From: an uncultured Bacteroidales bacterium | GTDB lineage: Bacteria; Bacteroidota; Bacteroidia; Bacteroidales; Muribaculaceae | Assembly: GCA_947175585.1 (NCBI GenBank) | Contig: CAMWNL010000119.1 | Coordinates: forward strand, 1 to 6,100 | Reading direction: 5' to 3' | DNA length: 6,100 nt | Part shown: positions 1 to 5,931 of the stretch, in pieces | Layout of the letters: each line of letters starts with the position of its first letter | Numbering within the stretch: position 1 is the first letter of the stretch | The notes under the pieces: model-generated | What the model was told of the DNA's origin: nothing | What the model saw: only the letters and a program-made list of their open reading frames with translations | Database searches by the model: none | Position numbers and translations under genes: made by a program

Positions 1-77
1 TGGTGACTCACAACGAAGTGCAGGCTCAGCAGACCGACCGCATCGTGCGCTTCTTTGACGGACGTATAATCTCTTGA
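1..77 (+). CDS. ABC transporter ATP-binding protein, C-terminal end (partial)
   Basis: Only the last 24 complete codons are present, read from base 3 to the TGA at 75-77; the start lies outside the window. The peptide begins V-T-H-N-E and ends F-D-G-R-I-I-S. V-T-H is the H-loop (switch histidine) of ABC nucleotide-binding domains, and the following A-D/T-D-R-I...D-G-R-I pattern is the usual C-terminus of LolD/MacB-type ATPases. The Walker A, signature and Walker B motifs would be upstream and cannot be checked here. It ends 14 bp before permease 1, so it is almost certainly the ATPase that powers the two permeases downstream. In MacB the ATPase is fused to the permease; here it is a separate protein. 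The family call is firm given context, but the substrate is unknown. Confidence 0.85.
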   Translation, partial: VTHNEVQAQQTDRIVRFFDGRIIS

Positions 78-91
78 CATCTCTTTTCGAA

Positions 92-1342
92 ATGAAAAAT
101 AAAATCTCACAGATAATCTATGACCTGCGGACGCAACCGGTCATAGGATGGGTGACAATCATAGGCACCGCTCTATCAATCTTTCTTATCATGATCGTGG
201 TGATGATGCAACAGGTAAGCGTGCTGTCGTATGCCCCCGAAACCAAACGCGACCGCATGCTCTATGGCATGTACCTCCACTTAGAGGGAGATGGCGAGCA
301 CACCGGCTCCTCAAGCATGAGCTATACCCTCGCAAAGAAGCTGTATGGCGACCTCGATGGAATAGAGGAAATAAGCTATCATTCTGACTGGCTGACTCCG
401 GTCGATGCAAAAGGCACTACCGGCAAGCCATATACGGTCGACATGCATAAGACTGACGATGGATTCTGGCGAGTCTATGATTTTGAATTGCTCGAAGGTC
501 GCTTCTATGACGCTGCGGAGGTTGAGACCAACCGCAATCTTGCTGTTATAACCGAGAAAACCGCACGTCGCCTATTCGGAGACGACAACGTCGTCGGTCT
601 GCATTTTATGCTCGACCACAACGATTTTGAAGTGATCGGCGTCGTTGCCGATGTATCAAAGTTTGCAACAATGGCCTACGGCGAAGTCTTTGCTCCGATA
701 AATCAAAACGGTTGGGATGAATATTTCGGTGACATCTCGGCCGCGATGTTGGTCAAGCCGGGTGTAGACTTTGATTATATCCGCAATCAGGTAAAAGGAC
801 GCTATGCAGCCTTAGATGGCGAATTGGCCGCTGATAATCGCCAAACCGTCTACCACGAATCGCCCTACGATCAGGAGACCGTCGCAAGCGGAGTTGGAGG
901 TTCTAACATGACTCCTGATCCCGACTCTTCCCGATATACGCGTTATGTAATCTATATTATACTTCTCATCGTTCCGGCTATCAATCTGAGCAGCATGCTC
1001 CACAGTCGTATGCGCCGTCGCATCAACGAGATCGGCATCCGACGCGCATTCGGCTGCACTCGCAAACGTATAATACAGGAAATTCTCTCGGAGAGTTTTA
1101 TCATAACACTCATTGGTGGTGTCATCGGTCTTGTTTCGGCTGTAATCTTCGCCATGCTTTACGGTGGCCTCTACAGTGATTTCGGCTCGGCAAGCGTGCG
1201 CCCCTCCCTCTCGATGCTCATCAGACCTCAGACATTTGTATTTGCCTTAGGGGCATGCTTCATCCTCAACATCATCAGTGCTGCCGTGCCTGCATGGCAG
1301 GCAAGCCGCCTTAACCCCGTCGAAGCTATCAACACCAAATAA
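92..1342 (+). CDS. FtsX/MacB-like ABC transporter permease 1
   Basis: This 416-aa inner-membrane permease is inferred to form one half of an ABC exporter (type VII, MacB/LolCE-like). It would transmit ATP-driven movement to a periplasmic adaptor and outer-membrane channel. Visible order: cytoplasmic amphipathic start; TM1 about residues 20-42; a large periplasmic MacB_PCD-like domain about 43-282, with the typical L-L-E-G-R-F and A-V-I-T-E-K-T-A-R-R-L-F-G stretches and a V-I-G-V-V-A-D strand; TM2 about 283-303; the coupling segment R-R-R-I-N-E-I-G-I-R-R-A-F-G at 308-321; TM3 about 332-357; TM4 about 380-401; and the conserved tail P-A-W-Q-A-S-R-L-N-P-V-E-A-I. This is a complete four-TM FtsX architecture of normal length. 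The ATG at 92 is preferred because M-K-N-K-I-S-Q-I-I-Y is a typical N-terminus for the family; an in-frame TTG at 74 would add 6 residues and overlap the ATPase stop. Permease 2 follows after 9 bp. Confidence 0.93.
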   Translation: MKNKISQIIYDLRTQPVIGWVTIIGTALSIFLIMIVVMMQQVSVLSYAPETKRDRMLYGMYLHLEGDGEHTGSSSMSYTLAKKLYGDLDGIEEISYHSDWLTPVDAKGTTGKPYTVDMHKTDDGFWRVYDFELLEGRFYDAAEVETNRNLAVITEKTARRLFGDDNVVGLHFMLDHNDFEVIGVVADVSKFATMAYGEVFAPINQNGWDEYFGDISAAMLVKPGVDFDYIRNQVKGRYAALDGELAADNRQTVYHESPYDQETVASGVGGSNMTPDPDSSRYTRYVIYIILLIVPAINLSSMLHSRMRRRINEIGIRRAFGCTRKRIIQEILSESFIITLIGGVIGLVSAVIFAMLYGGLYSDFGSASVRPSLSMLIRPQTFVFALGACFILNIISAAVPAWQASRLNPVEAINTK

Positions 1343-1351
1343 AAAACAATA

Positions 1352-2575
1352 ATGAAACGCAAACTTATATCACAGATGCGCAATGAGTGGCGCAGCAACG
1401 TATGGATGTCAGTCGAACTGATTGTCGTTGGTGTTGTTCTTTTTGTAATTTTCGAAATTTTTGCTGTACTCGCCTATATTCATGAGCCGCCCAAAGGTAT
1501 TGATTTCTCTGATATTTATATAGGCCGCATAGGATGGGTGGATAAATCATCTTCATCGTTCAGCCAATATCCCGACAGTCTTCATAACTACACGACCGAC
1601 CTTGAAATGCTCAAGGCCAATCTCAGCGGCAATCCCTACGTCGAATCAGTCGGCACCGGTAATAATGCCATACCCTATAACTACAATTACAGTGGCACCA
1701 TTATTGCCACCACAAGCAATGACTCCACCATTTATTACCGGGCTAACCAGAGATGCATGGATCCCGACATGGTGAAGACACTGCGTCTGACCGGTTACAA
1801 CGGCGAGAGTTCCGATAAATTGGCAAAAATGATTGATGAAGGTATGATGCTGATTTCAACACTCGATAATGAGGATTTCGACACCGATTTGTGGGTTGGC
1901 CATGACGTTTATTATGGCGCAGACTCCGCTAATGTCTATCAAGTCGGAGGTCTGATTAACGGCATACGCCGAGTGGACTACGAACCTCTATATGGTGGCG
2001 TTATTATCCATGACGTTCCTGACGACCGTATTCCTTCTGAAATCGCCATAAGAGTGAAACCCGGCAAAGGCCGCGAGTTTATGGAATCTCTTGATGAATC
2101 TTATCTCGAATTCGGCAACATCTACGTGTCAGACGTGATGAGCATCGAAAATCGTAAGGATGAAGCCCATCGCCAGTTCACTTCGATGATGCGCAATCTG
2201 ACCGTCTGCGCTCTGTTCCTTATGATCGCTGTCTTCCTCGGCATCCTTGGATCATTCTGGTACCGCACCCAGCAGCGGATTCCTGAAATCGCTCTCCGGA
2301 AGGTCAATGGCGCCACAGATCGCGACATCTTATGCCGCTTTATGGCTGAAGGACTTATGTTGCTCCTGGTGTCAGCTCCCGTGATTGCTCTGATCGTGGC
2401 CCTGGTATTACCGAAATTCAGTTTGGACGAGAGCATCACAACTCCGGCATGGCTTGTATGGACAATGTTCCCTGTCACAATGGTAGCCCTCGGTCTGATG
2501 ATTGTGACCGGAATCGCATGTCCGGCCTTCAAGGCAATGAAAACCAACCCTGCTGAAGCCCTCAAAGACCAATGA
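1352..2575 (+). CDS. FtsX/MacB-like ABC transporter permease 2
   Basis: This 407-aa inner-membrane permease is the probable heterodimer partner of permease 1. It has the same plan: TM1 about residues 20-43, a periplasmic domain about 44-281, TM2 about 282-303, a coupling segment with I-P-E-I-A-L-R-K-V-N-G-A-T at 310-322, TM3 about 330-354, TM4 about 367-391, and the FtsX tail P-A-F-K-A-M-K-T-N-P-A-E-A-L-K. The periplasmic domain does not read as the standard MacB_PCD: there is no G-R-F-F element, and Tyr/Asn/Ser-rich stretches occur around 78-130. The two permeases are therefore clearly non-identical and may do different jobs, such as adaptor contact versus substrate contact; that is inference. 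The ATG at 1352 follows an A-rich stretch (1341-1350), as usual for Bacteroidota starts. The stop overlaps the TolC-family start by 4 bp (ATGA, 2572-2575), which suggests translational coupling. Confidence 0.93.
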   Translation: MKRKLISQMRNEWRSNVWMSVELIVVGVVLFVIFEIFAVLAYIHEPPKGIDFSDIYIGRIGWVDKSSSSFSQYPDSLHNYTTDLEMLKANLSGNPYVESVGTGNNAIPYNYNYSGTIIATTSNDSTIYYRANQRCMDPDMVKTLRLTGYNGESSDKLAKMIDEGMMLISTLDNEDFDTDLWVGHDVYYGADSANVYQVGGLINGIRRVDYEPLYGGVIIHDVPDDRIPSEIAIRVKPGKGREFMESLDESYLEFGNIYVSDVMSIENRKDEAHRQFTSMMRNLTVCALFLMIAVFLGILGSFWYRTQQRIPEIALRKVNGATDRDILCRFMAEGLMLLLVSAPVIALIVALVLPKFSLDESITTPAWLVWTMFPVTMVALGLMIVTGIACPAFKAMKTNPAEALKDQ

Positions 2576-4056
2576 AACAGTTTTATTCTCTAATAACAAT
2601 TGCATCCCTATGTTCGCTCTGCGCGTCTGCGCAGAGCAACCTGGAGATGACTCTGAGCCTCGACGATGCTATCGCGATGGCTCGCGTCAGAAGCGTCGAT
2701 GCGGCCGAGGCTCTCGACGAGTTGAAAAGCTCCTACTGGGAGTGGCGCAGTTTCAGAGCCGAGCAATTGCCCGAACTCAATTTCAAAGCCACGCTCCCGG
2801 CCTATGCGCGACAATATAGTTCATATATGAACGAGGACGGCAGCTTCAGTTTTGTTGGCACCAACTATCTTCAGGCCAACGGCCAGTTGTCGCTCAGTCA
2901 GAACATACCGCTCACAGGCGGCAAGGTGTCGGTTACATCTTCTCTCGATTTTCTGCGCCAATATGACGGAGTCACCGGCAATCGTTTCATGTCTATTCCT
3001 GTAGCCATCTCTCTTTCTCAGCCTCTATTCGGCGTTAACTCTATGAAATGGGACCGGAAGATTGAGCCTGTCCGCTATGCCGAGGCAAAAGCGGCCTTTC
3101 TCAGCGCGACTGAGGATGTTGCCCGGCTGACCGTCGACTACTACTTCACTCTGCTGATGAGTCGCGAAAATGTCGAAATCTCCCGTCAGAACCTCGAAAA
3201 CGCCGAGCGCCTCTATGCCGTTGCCCAAGAGAAACGCGAGATGGGCATGATCAGTCAGAACGACCTCCTGCAGATGGAGCTTAACCTTATCGACGCGAAA
3301 TCAACCCTGACCGACAATCTCAGCGAACTGAAATCCGACATGTTCCGACTGCGCACATTCCTCGACCTTGGCGAGGATATTGATATAGTCCCGATAATCC
3401 CCGACGAGGTGCCGCGTGCTGAAATTGACTTCCGCGACGCCCTTGACCATGCTCTTGCCAATAACAAATTTGCCAAAAACATGCTTCGTCTTCAGCTTGA
3501 GGCCGACTACGACGTTGCCAAGGCCAAAGGCGACCTGCGCGAGATAGAGCTTTTTGTCCAGCTCGGCTATACCGGCACTGACAACGACATCAACGGTGCC
3601 TACAAGCGTTTGCGTGCCAACGAGGTTGCCTCTATCGGGGTGTCGCTTCCGCTCGTCGACTGGGGCAAGCGCCGCGGCCGTGTCAAAGTCGCCGAGAGCA
3701 AACGCCGCGTGACCCAAAGCCGCATCAACCGCGAGACAATGAATTTCAATCAGAATATTTTCATACTCGTCGAGCGCTTTACTAACCAGCAGCAGCAACT
3801 CGACCTCTCGGTAAGGGCGGCCGAAATTGCAGCAAAGCGTTATCACACCAACGTCGAGACCTACCTGATCGGCATGCTCGCAACGCTGGAACTCAACGAC
3901 TCTCGTGTCAGTAAGGACAATTCGCGTCGTGAATACATCAACCAGCTCTACAAATTCTGGAATTACTGGTATCAGATCCGGTCACTCACCCTACACGACT
4001 ATGCGTCAGGCGGTGACATCAACGTCGATTTTGAGAAATACATAAATTTTGATTAA
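2572..4056 (+). CDS. TolC-family outer-membrane efflux protein
   Basis: This 494-aa outer-membrane channel protein is expected to trimerise into a beta-barrel plus periplasmic alpha-helical tunnel, serving as exit duct for the ABC permeases. A Sec signal peptide is visible at residues 1-20 (M-K-Q-F-Y, hydrophobic core, then A-S-A|Q, probable cleavage after A20). The mature protein shows two OEP repeats. The first starts at L-S-L-D-D-A-I-A-M-A (28-37) and includes the helical stretch R-L-Y-A-V-A-Q-E-K-R-E-M-G-M-I-S (213-228) and D-L-L-Q-M-E-L (231-237). The second starts at F-R-D-A-L-D-H-A-L-A-N-N (287-298) and includes L-V-D-W-G-K-R-R-G-R (361-370), the common L-x-D-W-G motif of the family. 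The C-terminus W-N-Y-W-Y-Q-I-R-S-L-T-L-H-D-Y (463-477) is also typical. Length is normal and no frame break is seen. It overlaps permease 2 by 4 bp and is followed 9 bp later by the regulator. Two cysteines in the signal peptide do not form a good lipobox. Confidence 0.94.
   Translation: MKQFYSLITIASLCSLCASAQSNLEMTLSLDDAIAMARVRSVDAAEALDELKSSYWEWRSFRAEQLPELNFKATLPAYARQYSSYMNEDGSFSFVGTNYLQANGQLSLSQNIPLTGGKVSVTSSLDFLRQYDGVTGNRFMSIPVAISLSQPLFGVNSMKWDRKIEPVRYAEAKAAFLSATEDVARLTVDYYFTLLMSRENVEISRQNLENAERLYAVAQEKREMGMISQNDLLQMELNLIDAKSTLTDNLSELKSDMFRLRTFLDLGEDIDIVPIIPDEVPRAEIDFRDALDHALANNKFAKNMLRLQLEADYDVAKAKGDLREIELFVQLGYTGTDNDINGAYKRLRANEVASIGVSLPLVDWGKRRGRVKVAESKRRVTQSRINRETMNFNQNIFILVERFTNQQQQLDLSVRAAEIAAKRYHTNVETYLIGMLATLELNDSRVSKDNSRREYINQLYKFWNYWYQIRSLTLHDYASGGDINVDFEKYINFD
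2616..2637 (+). repeat. Perfect 9-bp inverted repeat (hairpin) in the tolC signal-peptide region
   Basis: The arms GCTCTGCGC (2616-2624) and GCGCAGAGC (2629-2637) are exact reverse complements, separated by a 4-nt loop GTCT (2625-2628). In the mRNA this would be a stable GC-rich stem about 42 nt after the TolC-family start codon, over the codons for the signal-peptide cleavage region (about residues 15-22). No T-run follows on either strand, so it does not look like an intrinsic terminator. It could affect transcript stability, ribosome pausing or relative expression of channel and permeases; function is not shown. Confidence 0.6.
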
Positions 4057-4065
4057 TTTCGTGTC

Positions 4066-4599
4066 ATGATACTGATTATTGACGATGACCAGGCTATAAG
4101 GCTCTCTATAGGACTTATGCTGCGGCAGGCCGGCTTCGAATATGAAGCGGTTTCCACCGAGTCTGAAGCTATGGCGGCTATGCGACGCGGAAATGTCGAT
4201 TTAGCCATACTCGATATGAACCTTACACTGTCGACAACCGGCCAGCAAGGCATCGAGATGTTGAGAAAATTCAAAATCCTCGCTCCGACAACTCCCGTAA
4301 TCATGCTCTCCGCCTGGGCGACTGTGCCTTTGGCGGTCGAAGGAATGAAATATGGAGCGGTTGACTTTGTCACAAAGCCGTGGGCAAACCGCGATTTCAT
4401 GGCAAAAATCCGTAAAGCTCTCGACTCGGCTGAAAAAGCCAGAGAGTCAGACAAAGTTGACTCACTCGACAACACCGAGCGCCTGACTATCGAAAAAGCG
4501 CTCAAACAAGCCGACGGCAATCTTTCGACCGCAGCCCAATTGTTAGGCATAACCCGACAGTCTCTTTACCGGCGCATGGAAAAATTCGGATTGAAATGA
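4066..4599 (+). CDS. REC-Fis response regulator lacking an AAA+ domain
   Basis: This 177-aa cytoplasmic DNA-binding response regulator is probably the partner of the adjacent kinase. The receiver domain spans about residues 1-119: acidic cluster D6-D7-D8, phospho-acceptor D50 (A-I-L-D-M-N), S82 in the L-S-A-W switch position, and K104 in T-K-P-W. A short linker (about 120-135) leads straight into a Fis-type helix-turn-helix (136-177), with G-N-L-S-T-A-A-Q-L-L-G-I-T-R-Q-S-L-Y-R-R-M as the recognition core. Both ends closely resemble NtrC-family sigma54 activators of Bacteroidota, but the roughly 240-residue AAA+ ATPase domain (G-E-S-G-x-G-K, G-A-F-T-G-A) is absent. It thus has the layout of the PrrA/RegA/ActR group and could not drive sigma54 open-complex formation. 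It probably acts as a classical activator or repressor. It starts 9 bp after the channel gene and overlaps the kinase by 4 bp. Confidence 0.92.
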   Translation: MILIIDDDQAIRLSIGLMLRQAGFEYEAVSTESEAMAAMRRGNVDLAILDMNLTLSTTGQQGIEMLRKFKILAPTTPVIMLSAWATVPLAVEGMKYGAVDFVTKPWANRDFMAKIRKALDSAEKARESDKVDSLDNTERLTIEKALKQADGNLSTAAQLLGITRQSLYRRMEKFGLK

Positions 4600-5816
4600 A
4601 ACAGACAACAATATGGCTCGCCTTGGCCGCAATTGCAATCATCGCTTGCTCTGTATTTGCTTTCTTTGGACTGAATGGCTGCATTTATGCCGCCTCACTG
4701 CTTGCCATACTCTCGCTCCTTATGTTCCATCGAGCCACCTCCATGCCGATGCGAGCCATTCGCACGGGCATGGATCTTCTGAAAAGTCAGGACTTCGCCA
4801 GTCGCTTGGCTGCAACAGGTCAAAAGGAGGCCGATGAAGTCGTCACCCTATATAACACCATAATTTCCAACATAAAAGCCGAGCGCCTGAAAAAACTTGA
4901 GCAGGATAATTTTCTGAGTAAGCTTGTCGAAGTCTCGCCTATGGGCATCGCAATATGCTCCTTTGACGGGGAAATCGAGCGCACCAACCCTGCCTTCGAT
5001 TCTTTGTCAAGTCATGCATTGCTCCTCACTCTTGCTTCACTCCCTGACAATGGCCAATGCACGATCCGACCCGAGGCGACTCAGGTGCTGAGATGTTCCC
5101 GGCTGTCGTTTATGGACAGAGGTTTTAAACGTCCGTTTTTTCTCGTTGAGCGCCTGACCGATGAAATTGTGCGAGCCGAGACATCTATATTCAACAAAGT
5201 CGTTCGCACAATGGGCCATGAAGTCAACAACACCCTCGGTGGAGTTGTCTCGGTGCTTGAGACGTTAGCCGCTGTCAACTCCGACGATGCCGAAATCACA
5301 GCGGCTATAGATAGCTGCCGCACAAGCTGTATCAATCTCGGCGGATTTGTCAAGGGCTACTCCGATGTGGTCAAACTTCCTGATCCCGTAACGGAAACTG
5401 TCAGCCTGAATAAGTTTGTCTGTGACACATTACCGTTTCTCTCCGAACTGTCCACTGAAAACATAACCATAGAAACCGATTTTCACGAACCCTCACCTTC
5501 TGTTGAAATTGACCCTATGCTTATCCACCGCGTTCTGGTCACCGCAGTCAAAAACTCTGTGGAGAGCATCGGCGACGCCGACGGCCGCATAGTAATCCGA
5601 ACCGCTCCCGACATCCTTGAGGTAATCGACAACGGCAAAGGCATATCAGACGAAACCGCAAAAATGATATTCACACCATTCTTCTCCACCAAACATGCCG
5701 ACCGCGGACTCGGTCTGATGCTGATTTCCGACATACTCCGCCGTCACAACGCAACATTCACCCTTATCACAGCCCCCGACAAACTCACACGCCTGACAAT
5801 AAGGTTTAATCATTGA
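4596..5816 (+). CDS. Membrane sensor histidine kinase (HAMP, PAS-like, HisKA-like, HATPase_c)
   Basis: This 406-aa kinase should phosphorylate the REC-Fis regulator whose stop codon it overlaps (ATGA, 4596-4599). Visible order: TM1 about residues 5-24; only a few residues (G-L-N-G) between membrane segments; TM2 about 27-44; a HAMP-like linker about 48-96; a PAS-like region about 104-187 starting V-S-P-M-G-I-A-I and N-P-A-F; an H-box M-G-H-E-V-N-N-T-L-G-G with phospho-acceptor H208; an N-box V-K-N-S-V-E-S with N320; a G1 box D-N-G-K-G-I (345-350); an F-box T-P-F-F-S-T-K (360-366); and a G2 box G-L-G-L (371-374). All catalytic motifs are present, so it looks active. E209 and N212 after the histidine fit the E-x-x-N phosphatase motif, so it may also dephosphorylate the regulator. 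The class resembles NtrY/NtrB-like kinases that pair with NtrC-type regulators. It has no extracytoplasmic sensor domain; the signal is unknown. Confidence 0.93.
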   Translation: MKQTTIWLALAAIAIIACSVFAFFGLNGCIYAASLLAILSLLMFHRATSMPMRAIRTGMDLLKSQDFASRLAATGQKEADEVVTLYNTIISNIKAERLKKLEQDNFLSKLVEVSPMGIAICSFDGEIERTNPAFDSLSSHALLLTLASLPDNGQCTIRPEATQVLRCSRLSFMDRGFKRPFFLVERLTDEIVRAETSIFNKVVRTMGHEVNNTLGGVVSVLETLAAVNSDDAEITAAIDSCRTSCINLGGFVKGYSDVVKLPDPVTETVSLNKFVCDTLPFLSELSTENITIETDFHEPSPSVEIDPMLIHRVLVTAVKNSVESIGDADGRIVIRTAPDILEVIDNGKGISDETAKMIFTPFFSTKHADRGLGLMLISDILRRHNATFTLITAPDKLTRLTIRFNH

Positions 5817-5851
5817 CCTGTCTCACCGGTCAGCCTGTCCTGCTCTTTTTT
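5814..5851 (+). terminator. Possible weak intrinsic terminator of the exporter operon
   Basis: A short inverted repeat TGACC (5814-5818) / GGTCA (5828-5832) overlaps the kinase stop codon, and a run of six T lies at 5846-5851. The stem is only 5 bp with a 9-nt loop, and the T-run begins 13 nt after the stem, so this is not a canonical Rho-independent terminator. Some termination is expected here because dut has its own promoter just downstream, but the site is weakly supported. Confidence 0.25.
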
Positions 5852-5862
5852 CAATGTCTGAC

Positions 5863-5893
5863 TTGCACACAAACGAGAACTTCACTACTTTTG
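5863..5893 (+). promoter_or_regulatory. Bacteroidota-type promoter for dut (-33 TTG / -7 TACTTTTG)
   Basis: TACTTTTG at 5886-5893 matches the Bacteroidota primary sigma factor -7 consensus TAnnTTTG exactly. A TTG (5863-5865, context CTTG, three of four bases of the TTTG -33 element) lies 20 bp upstream, which fits the usual spacing. Transcription would begin near 5900, giving a leader of about 30 nt before the dut ATG at 5932. It is the only -33/-7 pair noticed in the 115-bp gap. Confidence 0.65.
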
Positions 5894-5912
5894 TAGACGT
5901 TATAGTTTACAA
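5891..5912 (+). promoter_or_regulatory. Imperfect palindrome over the dut -7/+1 region (possible operator)
   Basis: The arms TTGTAGAC (5891-5898) and GTTTACAA (5905-5912) are reverse complements at 7 of 8 positions, with a 6-nt centre GTTATA; the one mismatch would be a G-U pair in RNA. The left arm shares TTG with the -7 element and the centre covers the predicted start of transcription. It could be a repressor operator or a 5'-leader hairpin, or chance in an AT-rich gap. Confidence 0.35.
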
Positions 5913-5931
5913 CGCTATTTCAAACTCGATT

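Noticed and set aside
2122..2565. 147-codon minus-strand open frame opposite the end of permease 2
   Set aside because: Antisense shadow of membrane-segment codons; no start context, motif or neighbouring gene supports it.
2571..2580. Identical 10-mer AATGAAACAG at both ATGA junctions (2571-2580 and 4595-4604)
   Set aside because: Explained by the stop/start overlap followed by the common M-K-Q start with A-rich codons; no wider similarity around it.
2605..2625. Cysteines C14 and C17 of the TolC-family signal peptide as a lipoprotein lipobox
   Set aside because: Leu precedes both cysteines, where Gly/Ala/Ser is needed, and a clear A-S-A cleavage site follows, so signal peptidase I processing is more likely.
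3301..3846. 181-codon open frame on the minus strand inside the TolC-family gene
   Set aside because: It lies wholly antisense to a well-supported CDS, has no recognisable motif or domain, and its composition follows from the codon use of the + strand gene.
4053..4550. 165-codon minus-strand open frame opposite the response regulator
   Set aside because: It mirrors the REC-Fis gene almost end to end; the protein is Ser/Ala-rich without domain features, as expected for a shadow frame.
5411..5418. TAAGTTTG, a match to the -7 promoter consensus inside the kinase gene
   Set aside because: No TTG element lies at the right distance upstream and no gene begins shortly downstream; an 8-bp degenerate motif is expected by chance.
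5817..5839. Direct repeat CCTGTC (5817-5822 and 5834-5839) after the kinase stop
   Set aside because: Six bases repeated twice is too little to call an operator, attachment site or repeat family.
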